A stretch of DNA of 9,202 bases from Methanomethylovorans sp. (GCA_020854785.1 JAHFZE010000065.1:1-9202), one strand, 5' to 3'; numbered from the stretch's first letter, positions 1 to 7,219 are shown. Notes: generated by a model not told the origin, from the sequence alone. Made by a program: numbers and translations.

Positions 1-205
1 AGTTGAGCATGCGGACATCCTGGTCCCTGCCTTCAGAGGAATTCTTTCTCTGGTGGTTATGCTCCTGGCCCTGGATGCCATGCTTATAGATACAGGTATA
101 TTCTATCTGTTCATCGGTCCCCTTGCATGGGGTCTAGCGATCGTTATTGCTTTTAAATGGGGTATCAAAGACGCAATTGTTGCCTATGCCAGGGAAAAGA
201 AATAA
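1..205 (+). CDS. Membrane protein of unknown function, C-terminal fragment
   Basis: The reading frame is open from base 2 to the TAA at 203-205 and gives the last 67 residues of a protein that begins outside the window. The visible part is very hydrophobic, with two likely membrane segments: roughly residues 13-30 (GILSLVVMLLALDAML) and 35-54 (FYLFIGPLAWGLAIVIAF). It ends in a charged tail, AYAREKK, probably cytoplasmic. I recognise no family motif. It is followed by a T-rich stretch and then by the aminotransferase after about 100 bases, so the two genes are probably separate transcription units. That it is a real coding end rests on the hydrophobic pattern and the clean stop followed by terminator-like sequence. 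Confidence 0.6.
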   Translation, partial: VEHADILVPAFRGILSLVVMLLALDAMLIDTGIFYLFIGPLAWGLAIVIAFKWGIKDAIVAYAREKK

Positions 206-210
206 TCCCT

Positions 211-256
211 GTCACTTTTTTTATTTCCCTTTTCATTTATTTATCTCATTGTCTTT
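211..256 (+). terminator. T-rich transcription stop region
   Basis: Seven consecutive T at 216-222 are followed by further pyrimidine-rich blocks to about 256, directly downstream of the stop at 205. Archaeal RNA polymerase commonly terminates at such T tracts without a hairpin. No strong stem precedes it. The assignment is by position and composition only. Confidence 0.4.
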
Positions 257-308
257 CTGCATATCTTAATCCATACATTTTAAGTGTATGAAGTCTTATT
301 TTACTTGC

Positions 309-1451
309 ATGTTGTCCCGTAATGTGATAGATATGCCTCCTTTTCATGTAATGGAAATACTGGAAAGGGCACAGGAACTGGAAAGAGCCGGGAGGCAAAT
401 CATACATCTGGAAATAGGGGAGCCTGATTTTTCCACAGCACCACATATATGTAAGGCAGCTTCTGCAGCCATGTGTGCAGGTGAAACTCGGTATACTCAC
501 AGCCAGGGTATTCCTCAACTACGCGAGGCGATAGCTGATAATTATAACAGGAAATATGGGTTGAACATTGAACCAGGGCAGATCATTGTGACCTCGGGAA
601 CCAGTCCAGGTCTGCTATTGCTCTTCATTGCGCTGTTAGAGCGGGGAGATGAGGTGATCATGTCTAACCCGCATTATGCATGCTATCCTAATTTTGTTCG
701 GGCGATGCAGGCTATACCAGACTTCGTATATACAAAAGAGGAGGACGGATTCATCCTGGAGCCAGCAGATGTATGCAAGGCCATAAATCCCAAAACAAAG
801 GCTATACTTATCAATTCTCCATGTAATCCCACTGGACAGGTAATGACCGAAAAGCAGCTCATGGAGCTGGCAACTGTGGCGGCAGATGTGCCTATCATAT
901 CTGATGAGATCTACCAGGGACTGGTCTATGAGGGCGAGGACCATACCATTCTTGAATATACGGATAATGCTTTTGTGCTAAACGGTTTTTCTAAACTGTA
1001 CGCTATGACCGGCTGGCGATTAGGATATTTGATAGTCCCAAAACAGTATGTGCGTACATTGCAGAAGCTCCAGCAGAATTTTTTCATATCTACCAACTCC
1101 TTTGTTCAGCATGCAGGCGTGGCTGCGCTTAAAGGTCCTCAGGACCAGGTTCTTGAGATGGTAAGGACCTATGACAAGCGCAGGCGTTACATGCTTGACA
1201 GGATAAGGAAAATAGGGCTTAATGTAAGAGCATCGCCTATGGGTGCTTACTACATACTGGCAGATGCGAAGCAATATGGTGCCAGTTCACTGGAACTTAG
1301 CTGGCGGATCCTGGAAGAAGCTGGAGTTGCAGTTACTCCAGGTATTGATTTTGGTGATGGGGCTGAAGGTTATCTGAGATTTTCGTATGCTAACAGCATC
1401 GAGAATATCTCAGAAGGTATGGACAGGCTTGAAAAGTATCTGAATGGCTGA
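309..1451 (+). CDS. Class I/II pyridoxal-phosphate aminotransferase (AspC-like, fold type I)
   Basis: Probably transfers an amino group between an amino acid and a 2-oxo acid in the cytoplasm. The aspartate aminotransferase-like group is the best guess, but substrate cannot be read from sequence. Counting from the ATG at 309 (380 residues), the family landmarks are present: an N-terminal IGEPDF stretch (about 36-41), TSGTSPG in the cofactor-phosphate region (about 95-101), SPCNPTG with the Asn that contacts the cofactor ring (170-176), SDEIY with Asp and Tyr (198-202), and FSKLYAMTGWRLGY with the Schiff-base Lys at about 229. The C-terminal LRFSYA Arg (about 357) is the usual carboxylate-binding position. 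The frame is open from an ATG at 288, but the seven extra residues (MKSYFTC) look unlike the family, whose alignable start is near MLSRNV, so I chose 309. Neither start has a convincing Shine-Dalgarno site. It stands alone, with 179 bases before the next gene. Confidence 0.93.
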   Translation: MLSRNVIDMPPFHVMEILERAQELERAGRQIIHLEIGEPDFSTAPHICKAASAAMCAGETRYTHSQGIPQLREAIADNYNRKYGLNIEPGQIIVTSGTSPGLLLLFIALLERGDEVIMSNPHYACYPNFVRAMQAIPDFVYTKEEDGFILEPADVCKAINPKTKAILINSPCNPTGQVMTEKQLMELATVAADVPIISDEIYQGLVYEGEDHTILEYTDNAFVLNGFSKLYAMTGWRLGYLIVPKQYVRTLQKLQQNFFISTNSFVQHAGVAALKGPQDQVLEMVRTYDKRRRYMLDRIRKIGLNVRASPMGAYYILADAKQYGASSLELSWRILEEAGVAVTPGIDFGDGAEGYLRFSYANSIENISEGMDRLEKYLNG

Positions 1452-1538
1452 TAATCCTTTTAGTTCCCATCCTTATTTAGAACAAATGCTTCTAAAAAGT
1501 GTGGATTACTTCTTATTTTGCAATGTGATGTCCCATTT

Positions 1539-1570
1539 TTAGGTTAGTATATAAGCAAATCGCTATACTT
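1539..1570 (+). promoter_or_regulatory. Promoter and candidate operator of the DtxR-family gene
   Basis: Several signals overlap here. A TATA-like box, TATATAAG, lies at 1548-1555. A second one, TATACTTAAA, starts at 1564 and is preceded by AAATCGC. An inverted repeat, AGTATA (1546-1551) and TATACT (1564-1569), spans both. TTAGGTTAG at 1539-1547 equals one half of the DtxR/IdeR operator consensus known from actinobacteria. AAATCGCTATA at 1557-1567 recurs exactly at the feoA promoter. A repressor bound here would cover the TATA box, so autoregulation is plausible. Which TATA box is used cannot be told from sequence. Confidence 0.5.
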
Positions 1571-1630
1571 AAATAGTAATGTAACTCTCATTCCAAATGT
1601 TATTAGCTTATGAAGATAAGGTAATGTTCC

Positions 1631-2128
1631 ATGACAACTGAAAGAACTGAAGACTATTTGAAGGCGATCGAGAAAATAATCGAAAAGAAAGGTTATGCTC
1701 AGGTAAAAGACGTGTCCAGAGAACTGGAACTCAGTTCGCCCAGTGTCACAGGTATGTTCAAGAAGCTTACTAAGATGGGGTATATCAATTATGAGAAATA
1801 TGGCGGGGTCACGCTCACCGCTGAAGGGGAAAGGATAGCAAAGAGGACAATGGAAAAACATAGCACTATCCGGGATTTTCTGTTGATAATAGGTCTTGAT
1901 GAAGAAATAGCTAATCATGATGCTTGCAGGATAGAACACATACTTACTCCCCAAACATTCGACAGGTTAACAAAATTTGTGGAATATATGAATTTCAACA
2001 AGGATCTGCCGTTATGCCTTGACCACTTTAAATATTTCTATGATACTGGTGAAAACATCGACTGCACCCTTTCTTCACGGGGCAAGTGCCCAGTTCATGG
2101 AAACGAGAACAAGAAATATCAGAAATGA
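1631..2128 (+). CDS. DtxR/MntR-family metal-dependent transcriptional regulator with Cys/His-rich C-terminus
   Basis: Probably a cytoplasmic metal-responsive repressor of iron (or manganese) uptake. The first 120 of 165 residues align by eye with Bacillus MntR: winged helix-turn-helix at about 22-70 (KDVSRELELSSPSVTGMFKKL, wing around YEKYGGVTLT), then the helical metal-binding and dimer domain. At metal-ligand positions Asp8, His77, Glu102 and His103 are kept. The position that is Glu99 in MntR is Cys99 here, as in the iron sensor DtxR (Cys102), and MntR Glu11 is Lys11. This favours Fe(II) over Mn(II), by inference. There is no SH3-like third domain; instead the last 40 residues hold Cys129, His132, Cys145, Cys153 and His156. 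The start is supported by AAGGTAA at 1618-1624. It lies 155 bases upstream of feoA, its probable target. Confidence 0.9.
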   Translation: MTTERTEDYLKAIEKIIEKKGYAQVKDVSRELELSSPSVTGMFKKLTKMGYINYEKYGGVTLTAEGERIAKRTMEKHSTIRDFLLIIGLDEEIANHDACRIEHILTPQTFDRLTKFVEYMNFNKDLPLCLDHFKYFYDTGENIDCTLSSRGKCPVHGNENKKYQK

Positions 2129-2203
2129 TAATTCAAATGCTATTCTACTTTGTTGTGCTCTTTGGTACCTGTGGATTTGAATGTTTTTTGTGAGATTAAA
2201 TAA

Positions 2204-2234
2204 ATTAGCTAATCCGAAATCGCTATATATATAG
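2204..2234 (+). promoter_or_regulatory. feoA promoter with palindrome and shared element
   Basis: CTATATATATAG at 2223-2234 is a strong archaeal TATA box about 50 bases before the feoA start, which predicts a leader of about 30 bases. Upstream lies a perfect 10-base palindrome, ATTAGCTAAT (2204-2213). AAATCGCTATA (2217-2227) overlaps the TATA box and is identical to 1557-1567 in front of the DtxR-family gene. ATGTTTTTTGT at 2181-2191, further upstream, matches the core of an element found before ramA and mtaC. Both the palindrome and the shared element are placed where a repressor would block TBP/TFB binding. Confidence 0.6.
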
Positions 2235-2283
2235 AATCATGTTTAATCTTCAAAAATAGCAGCTTTGTAAAAAGGGAAATATA

Positions 2284-2520
2284 ATGGTGGAAAGTACACT
2301 AAATGATCTTCGACCTGGTGAAAAGGCAAGAATTATCAAAGTTCTTGCCAAAGGTACGGTAAGGAGGAAGCTCATGGACATGGGAATGGTCCCGGGTTCA
2401 GAAATAGAGGTCGTAAGAACTGCACCTTTAGGTGATCCAATTGAGTTCCGAATCAAAGGTTACAGTCTGTCCATGAGAAAACAAGAAGCTGTGAACGTTG
2501 TAGTAGAGACCATTGTATAA
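2284..2520 (+). CDS. feoA: FeoA, ferrous iron transport accessory protein
   Basis: A small cytoplasmic SH3-like protein that works with the FeoB permease in Fe(II) uptake; its exact role in the family is not settled, but it is thought to contact FeoB. The 78 residues match the usual FeoA length. The pattern is typical: LNDLRPGEKARIIKV near the start, RRKLMDMGMVPGSEIEVV (about 27-44), then DPIEFRIKGYSLSMRKQEAVNVVV to the end. The start ATG has GGG at 2274-2276, a weak but well-placed ribosome binding site. FeoB follows after 77 bases, and a DtxR-family regulator gene precedes it. Nothing is truncated. Confidence 0.95.
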   Translation: MVESTLNDLRPGEKARIIKVLAKGTVRRKLMDMGMVPGSEIEVVRTAPLGDPIEFRIKGYSLSMRKQEAVNVVVETIV

Positions 2521-2535
2521 TACCGCGCTAGGATA

Positions 2536-2577
2536 TTTTATAATGAGACCAAATAACGCCTTTTTCTTTGTTTCTGT
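2536..2577 (+). promoter_or_regulatory. Possible internal promoter or T-rich pause in the feoA-feoB gap
   Basis: TTTTATAAT at 2536-2544 resembles a TATA box and would put a start near 2570, giving feoB a leader of about 30 bases. It is followed by a pyrimidine-rich block (CCTTTTTCTTTGTTTCTG, 2559-2576) that could instead weaken readthrough from feoA. Both readings are guesses, and feoA-feoB cotranscription remains the default expectation. Confidence 0.25.
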
Positions 2578-2597
2578 TGATATGTAGTGGGGGAACA

Positions 2598-4592
2598 ATG
2601 GCAGATAACAGGATCAGAGTAGCCCTTACGGGTAACCCTAATGTGGGAAAGACCACTCTTTTCAATATGATAACCGGTTCCAGGCAGCATGTGGGAAACT
2701 GGCCGGGTGTGACAGTTGAAAAGAAAAGCGGTTTTAAGATGCACAAGGGATATGAAATAGAGGTCGTTGACCTTCCTGGAACTTACAGCCTTACTGCTTA
2801 TTCTCTGGACGAGGTTGTAGCCAGGGATTTCATTGTTGATGAAAAGCCAGATGTAGTTGTGCAGATAGTGGATGCTACAAATATAGAGAGAAATCTGTAT
2901 CTGACCACGCAGCTCATGGAACTTGGTTCAAAAATGATCATTGCTCTCAATATGTATGACCTGGCAGAAGAAAGGGGAGACAAGCTCCATGTAGAGAATA
3001 TGGAAAAAATTCTTGCTATGCCTGTCGTTCTCACTATAGCAAGTGATAACGTAGGTATATCTGAACTTCTGGACACTGTGATAGCTGAAAAGCAAAAGGA
3101 AAACCATCATAGCAGGGAAATAGGTTATGGCGATGAGATAGAATCCAGGATAATAGAGGTAGAGAAGGTACTTTCTCAAGAAGATGGTCTTGCCTCAAGG
3201 TATCCTCTAAGGTGGCTGGCTGTAAGACTCTTGGATGGAGATGAGAACATCCTTCGTAAGATCTCAGGAAGTAGTGTAGCCCTACAGATAAAAAGCATCC
3301 TTGAAAGTGTAGATATTGAGGAATACGAAGCTTTGATGGCAGACAAAAGGTATGAGGTCATTAGTGCCATGTTCCCTCAGATGTGCGAACGCTGCATGAC
3401 GCGTATGACTACTTCTGACATGGTCGACCGTGTCATGACCAATAAGTATCTGGGTATTCCTATCTTCCTGGCTCTTATGTGGGGTGCCTTTGAGCTCACT
3501 TTCAGTTTTGCAAATCCCTTTATGGTCATTATTGAAATGATCTTTGTATGGTTGGGAGAAACGGCTGCATTTTATATTCGTCCAGAATGGCTTGCATCGC
3601 TGATCGGAGAGGGTATTATTGGAGGTGTGGGTTCAGTGTTCTTGTTCATACCCAATATCTTCATCCTTTTCTTCCTGCTTTCTATGCTTGAGGACAGCGG
3701 CTATCTGGCCAGAGCTGCTTTTATCGTAGACAGGGTCATGTACAAGATAGGATTGCAGGGCAAGTCATTTATTCCCATGTTACTTGGTTTTGGATGCAAT
3801 GTACCGGCTATTATGGCCACTCGTAGCATAGAGGATAGAATGGACCGTATGGCTACCATCATGGTGGTCCCTTTCATTTCCTGCGGGGCAAGGTTGCCTA
3901 TCTATATACTATTTGCAGGTACTTTTTTCAGTAAAAATGCCGGAACTGTTATCTTTTGCATATATCTGCTGGGCATACTCGTAGCTGTGGCTTCTGCAAA
4001 GTTATTGCGCACTACCACTCTTAAAGGTCATCCGGCCCCATTCATCCTGGAGCTTCCGCCATACAGGGTCCCAACTTTAAAGAACAGTATACGCCATATG
4101 TGGGACAATGGTTCGATGTACATTAGAAAAGCCGGAACTATAATCCTGGGGGGTTCTGTCGTTATATGGCTGCTGGCTGCCTTGCCATGGGGAGTTGAAT
4201 ATGGCAGCGAGGACAGTTTTATAGGCATTGTAGGACATGCCATCCAACCTCTTCTGGGTCCCCTTGGCTTTGACTGGAAGATATCTGTATCTCTGCTGTT
4301 TGGATTCGTGGCCAAAGAGATAGTTGTGGCATCTCTGGGCGTTTTGTATGGGGTTGGTGATGATGAGCTTGCACTTACAGACAGCTTGCTTGCTGATCCG
4401 AACATGTATGGTATCACAGCACTGAGCCTGATGGTTTTCAGTCTGTTGTATATGCCCTGCATAGCAGTGGTGGGGATAATCAAAAAAGAGACTGGATCAT
4501 GGAAATGGACTGCTTTTTCCGTAGCTTATGGGTTAGCCGTTGCCTGGCTGTTGGCCTTTATAGTGTTCCAGGGAGGAAAGCTGCTTAATTGA
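2598..4592 (+). CDS. feoB: FeoB, ferrous iron transport GTPase permease
   Basis: An inner-membrane Fe(II) importer with an N-terminal G domain facing the cytoplasm. From the ATG at 2598 (664 residues): G1 GNPNVGKTT (12-20), G2 around GVTVEKK (37-43), G3 DLPGTYSL (58-65), G4 NMYDLAEERG (118-127) and a G5-like stretch near 147-152. A helical spacer runs to about 275, and the membrane part starts near 284. The two Gate regions are clear: GFGCNVPAIMATRSIEDR with PFISCGARLPIY (397-436), and FVAKEIVVASLGVLYG (570-585), with LYMPC near 617-621. The Cys residues in GCN, SCG and MPC are the conserved ones. The frame extends ten codons upstream to 2568, but GTGGGGGAA just before 2598 is a good ribosome binding site and MADNRIRVALTGNPNVGKTT is a normal FeoB start. 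The next gene begins 9 bases after the stop. Confidence 0.97.
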   Translation: MADNRIRVALTGNPNVGKTTLFNMITGSRQHVGNWPGVTVEKKSGFKMHKGYEIEVVDLPGTYSLTAYSLDEVVARDFIVDEKPDVVVQIVDATNIERNLYLTTQLMELGSKMIIALNMYDLAEERGDKLHVENMEKILAMPVVLTIASDNVGISELLDTVIAEKQKENHHSREIGYGDEIESRIIEVEKVLSQEDGLASRYPLRWLAVRLLDGDENILRKISGSSVALQIKSILESVDIEEYEALMADKRYEVISAMFPQMCERCMTRMTTSDMVDRVMTNKYLGIPIFLALMWGAFELTFSFANPFMVIIEMIFVWLGETAAFYIRPEWLASLIGEGIIGGVGSVFLFIPNIFILFFLLSMLEDSGYLARAAFIVDRVMYKIGLQGKSFIPMLLGFGCNVPAIMATRSIEDRMDRMATIMVVPFISCGARLPIYILFAGTFFSKNAGTVIFCIYLLGILVAVASAKLLRTTTLKGHPAPFILELPPYRVPTLKNSIRHMWDNGSMYIRKAGTIILGGSVVIWLLAALPWGVEYGSEDSFIGIVGHAIQPLLGPLGFDWKISVSLLFGFVAKEIVVASLGVLYGVGDDELALTDSLLADPNMYGITALSLMVFSLLYMPCIAVVGIIKKETGSWKWTAFSVAYGLAVAWLLAFIVFQGGKLLN

Positions 4593-4601
4593 GGGATCTC
4601 T

Positions 4602-5081
4602 ATGGAACAATATTCGGGTCGATCAAAAGAAAAGATGTTTTTTGCATTCCTTGCCGGCTTCCTGTATCTGCTGGCAGGCAGTATTCAGTTCGTTTTTAGT
4701 TTATCCACCGTGCTGGATCTATTTCCGGTCAATTCCTTTGAAAATGGTCTTATTGGGCTACTCTTTGCACCTTCGGATCTGATAGGCAGTTTGATACTGG
4801 TGCTTATTGGCAGTATCTTCCTTTATGGTCTAATAGAACTGAGGAACGGATTGAATGAAGGCATTGCTTATGTCTATGTGGGTATATTGATCTCAATATT
4901 ATTTACAGTGGTCTATGTTCTTGTGATAGCAGGTAACTGGATGGAACTATATCTGTTGAATGATACGGAAATCTGCGGCTGGGATATTTTATATGATCTT
5001 AGACCAGCAATATATCTCGGGATACTGCCGTTATGCGGATACCTTATATGGAGAAAAGAATTCAGGGCTATGAACAAATAA
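4602..5081 (+). CDS. Four-helix membrane protein of unknown function, linked to feoB
   Basis: I do not recognise a family. The 159-residue protein has four likely membrane segments at about 12-36, 57-79, 88-110 and 133-150. A short charged N-terminus (SGRSKEK) and a basic C-terminus (RKEFRAMNK) suggest both ends are cytoplasmic. The loop between helices 3 and 4 is acidic (NDTEICGWDILYD) and holds a Cys at about 125; another Cys is in helix 4. There are no metal-binding clusters, signal peptide or enzyme motifs. The ribosome binding site GAGGGATCT (4591-4599) overlaps the feoB stop, so translation is probably coupled to feoB, and the FeoC-like gene starts 14 bases after its stop. This packing makes it part of the feo operon. 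A helper or stabiliser of FeoB is possible but unproven. Confidence 0.8.
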   Translation: MEQYSGRSKEKMFFAFLAGFLYLLAGSIQFVFSLSTVLDLFPVNSFENGLIGLLFAPSDLIGSLILVLIGSIFLYGLIELRNGLNEGIAYVYVGILISILFTVVYVLVIAGNWMELYLLNDTEICGWDILYDLRPAIYLGILPLCGYLIWRKEFRAMNK

Positions 5082-5095
5082 ACCAGGTAATTTAC

Positions 5096-5353
5096 ATGAT
5101 CTCCGAAATATTAAGGCATATATTTGTTGAAAGGATGTCATTGAACGAAACTGCTGCTATCATGGGTATGTCGGGACAACAGTTAAAAGACAGGGTCAGG
5201 ACTCTGGAACAGATGGGCTATATCAGAAAGGAAGATACTGCCATTTCTCATGCATGTGGTTCTTGTTCTTCCTGCAATGCATGTCCCACTGGTTTGGGAG
5301 CCGTGGAATATGTGCTTACTGATAAGGGATCCAAGCTAATTGAAAAGAGCTAA
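5096..5353 (+). CDS. FeoC-like winged-helix protein with CX2CX2CX2C cluster
   Basis: A small cytoplasmic protein, last gene of the feo cluster. From the ATG at 5096 (85 residues), residues 1-48 form a winged helix pattern (MISEILRHIF, LNETAAIMGMSGQQLKDRVRTLEQMGYI). Next comes CGSCSSCNACP with Cys54, 57, 60 and 63, then a C-terminal strand and helix ending in YVLTDKGSKLIEKS. This is the size and order of bacterial FeoC, which pairs a winged helix with a cysteine loop that binds an Fe-S cluster, although the Cys spacing here is tighter than in enterobacterial FeoC. It could sense iron or oxygen and act on FeoB or on transcription. The frame is open from an ATG at 5033, which would overlap the membrane protein gene by 49 bases, but AGGT at 5085-5088 sits correctly before 5096, so I chose the short form. 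Confidence 0.8.
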   Translation: MISEILRHIFVERMSLNETAAIMGMSGQQLKDRVRTLEQMGYIRKEDTAISHACGSCSSCNACPTGLGAVEYVLTDKGSKLIEKS

Positions 5354-5354
5354 G

Positions 5355-5360
5355 TTTTTT
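5355..5360 (+). terminator. T6 tract after the feo cluster
   Basis: Six T directly after the TAA of the FeoC-like gene are a plausible archaeal stop signal for the feo transcript. There is no hairpin in front. The next promoter is about 150 bases downstream. Confidence 0.3.
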
Positions 5361-5390
5361 AGTTCCCCGGGATCAAGCAGGCTCTATATT

Positions 5391-5449
5391 CATACTATAT
5401 TAAAGTATGCAGTTACTGACAGGATCTGGCAGTAGTCTTAATATATTAA
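5391..5449 (+). repeat. Inverted repeats upstream of the ramA promoter
   Basis: Three short symmetric elements lie in this otherwise gene-free 217-base gap: CATACT (5391-5396) with AGTATG (5404-5409), TACTG (5414-5418) with CAGTA (5430-5434), and the perfect 12-base palindrome TTAATATATTAA (5438-5449). They sit 60-120 bases upstream of the ramA TATA box, where archaeal activator sites can lie. Such short symmetry is also common by chance in AT-rich DNA. Confidence 0.3.
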
Positions 5450-5476
5450 CTCTTTCTTCGGTAGAGGAAACAAACC

Positions 5477-5516
5477 CGCATGTTTTTTGTAGGATGTGAT
5501 GTAAAAGAATATATAG
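5477..5516 (+). promoter_or_regulatory. ramA promoter with upstream element shared with the mtaC region
   Basis: AAAAGAATATATAG (5503-5516) is a good TFB-recognition element plus TATA box. It predicts a start near 5538 and a leader of about 33 bases, ending in the ribosome binding site AGAGGA (5559-5564) before the ATG at 5571. CGCATGTTTTTTGT at 5477-5490, 19 bases upstream of TATATA, is identical to 8571-8584 in the mtaC upstream region. ATGTGATGT (5494-5502) also occurs at 1523-1531. Confidence 0.6.
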
Positions 5517-5570
5517 TTCTCTACGAGAAGATACATAATTTATTAAGAACACACATCCAGAGGAATAAAA

Positions 5571-7187
5571 ATGAGACTAGGTGTTGCAGTAGATATAGGG
5601 ACCAGTGGGATCCGTGCACAGAAGGTCGATCTTGATTCAGGGGAAATAAAAAAGACAGTTATTACGCTGAGAAATCCTCTGCCAGGTGCAAACATCATGG
5701 ACCATCTGGATTTTGCTATTACCTATGGCCAGGATCTTGCGCACGGGCTTCATGTGAATGCTGTAAGGAAGGTCATTGAGCAGCTTGGGATCAAACCAGA
5801 GGAACTTGAAAGATTGGCCATTTGTGGTAACCCGATTCAGTTGTCTATTTTCCAGGGTATACCCATTGATGACCTTGCATACGCCGGTGAAAGGAAAAAG
5901 GAAAAATTGAACATCAAAGAGCAAAAAAGGGATGCAGCTATTTTAAATTGCAGTGATGTACCTGGTCTTGAGGTCTATCCGAATGCAACTCTAAGGGTTC
6001 CTCCGGCCATAAAGCATGAAATAGGTGCTGATGCTCTTGCCCTGATAATTAAATCCGGGTTCCTGGAAACAACAGATATTGCTATAGCTACTGACTATGG
6101 AACTAATGCCGAGATGGCACTGATAGTAAATGGTACGATCTATACTGGTTCCGCTGCAGCAGGCCCTGCGCTTGAAGGCCAGCAGATAGCTCACGGGAAG
6201 CTTGCTTCTCCCTTTGTGATATCTGATGTCGTGTTCGAGAATGGTAATCTAAGGAACTATGTGCTTGACGATGAAATGAACACTATAAAAGCAAAGCTTG
6301 TAGACCCAAAGAGTGGTGAGGTTGTTGAAGATCATCCGCTTAAAGCTAAGGGTATAACAGGAACTGGTGTTATAGCTGTCGTTGATGCTGGTATGAAGGC
6401 AGGTGTGATACAACTGCCCAAGATAAATACTCCTGATCATATCCTGCATTTGCAGGATAAGGTAAAGTTCTTTGAGCAGGATGTAAGTGAAGCAGGACTT
6501 GCCATGGGTGCACTTCGTGCTGGGCATCTTGCTCTTTGTAAGGCTGCAGGTATCGAGGTAAGCGATATAAGCAAGGCATACATGTCCGGTGCCGCAGGAA
6601 CCTATATGGATGCGGTCAAGGCTCATCATGTAGGGATGGTACCCTTTAATGTGGACGAGGTGATACAAATTGGAAACACTTCACTTTCTGTTGCACGAGA
6701 GATACTGCTTTCAGAGGATAGGCTCTGGGAACTGCAGGACATTGCAAGGAAGATCCTGAGCAATCATGTGATGTTCGCAACAGATCCGGCGTTCAAGGAC
6801 GCATATATCCAGGAGATCTCCTACTGGACCGAAGGCATGCCTTTCAAGATGCTCCAGAAGATACTCAAGAAAAAAGGCCTGCCTGTCATAGAAGAAGCTT
6901 CAAAGACGGTTAAAGTTGACAGGCGTGTGCAGAGAGATATTCCTGTATTGGGAGAAGAAGGTCTTGAAGTGCTGGAACAGGTGGGCACATACCTTACCAT
7001 GAAAGTGGACTGTCCGGAGTGCCAGAAATGTATAAAGGTATGTCCAACTGATGCTATTTCTATAGATGATGCAGGCTTTGTGATGATCAGGTCTGACCTA
7101 TGTGATGGTTCAAATTGCAAGAGGTGCATCAGGGCATGCCCGCCGGATAAATTCCAGTGGAGTAACCTGAAAGTAATGGAGATCTGA
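5571..7187 (+). CDS. ramA: RamA, corrinoid protein reductive activase (ATP-dependent)
   Basis: Reduces the inactive Co(II) form of methyltransferase corrinoid proteins to Co(I) with ATP, in the cytoplasm. RamA of Methanosarcina barkeri does this for the methylamine corrinoid proteins. The 538 residues match the length of that protein. The main body has an actin/Hsp70-like ATPase layout: VDIGTSGIR (7-15), a second phosphate loop ATDYGTNAEMAL (173-184), GSAAAGPALEG (193-203) and YMSGAAGTYMD (337-347). The C-terminus carries two ferredoxin-like cluster motifs: Cys481, 484, 487, 491 (CX2CX2CX3C) and Cys511, 516, 519, 523 (CX4CX2CX3C). Other activases of this RACE type often carry an N-terminal 2Fe-2S domain; it is absent here, as in RamA. 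A CobW-like gene follows after 32 bases, probably cotranscribed, and a methanol corrinoid gene lies further on, so the client may be MtaC, methylamine proteins or both. No in-frame stop or pyrrolysine codon interrupts it. Confidence 0.93.
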   Translation: MRLGVAVDIGTSGIRAQKVDLDSGEIKKTVITLRNPLPGANIMDHLDFAITYGQDLAHGLHVNAVRKVIEQLGIKPEELERLAICGNPIQLSIFQGIPIDDLAYAGERKKEKLNIKEQKRDAAILNCSDVPGLEVYPNATLRVPPAIKHEIGADALALIIKSGFLETTDIAIATDYGTNAEMALIVNGTIYTGSAAAGPALEGQQIAHGKLASPFVISDVVFENGNLRNYVLDDEMNTIKAKLVDPKSGEVVEDHPLKAKGITGTGVIAVVDAGMKAGVIQLPKINTPDHILHLQDKVKFFEQDVSEAGLAMGALRAGHLALCKAAGIEVSDISKAYMSGAAGTYMDAVKAHHVGMVPFNVDEVIQIGNTSLSVAREILLSEDRLWELQDIARKILSNHVMFATDPAFKDAYIQEISYWTEGMPFKMLQKILKKKGLPVIEEASKTVKVDRRVQRDIPVLGEEGLEVLEQVGTYLTMKVDCPECQKCIKVCPTDAISIDDAGFVMIRSDLCDGSNCKRCIRACPPDKFQWSNLKVMEI

Positions 7188-7219
7188 TCCTCCACTTTCT
7201 TTTTATGGATGGTATTTTA

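Noticed and set aside
2568..2597. Longer FeoB start at 2568
   Set aside because: The ten extra residues do not resemble FeoB N-termini, and GTGGGGG lies immediately before the ATG at 2598.
4028..4483. Minus-strand open frame of 151 codons inside feoB, and other long minus-strand frames
   Set aside because: They lie opposite clearly conserved + strand genes, have no family motifs or ribosome binding sites, and show the composition of complementary-strand shadows.
5033..5095. Longer start for the FeoC-like gene at 5033
   Set aside because: It would overlap the membrane protein gene by 49 bases and lacks a ribosome binding site, whereas AGGT at 5085-5088 is well placed for the ATG at 5096.
5571..7187. 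Search for in-frame amber (pyrrolysine) codons in the methylotrophy genes
   Set aside because: ramA, the GTPase gene and the visible part of mtaC are uninterrupted. Pyrrolysine is expected in methylamine methyltransferases, none of which lies in this window.
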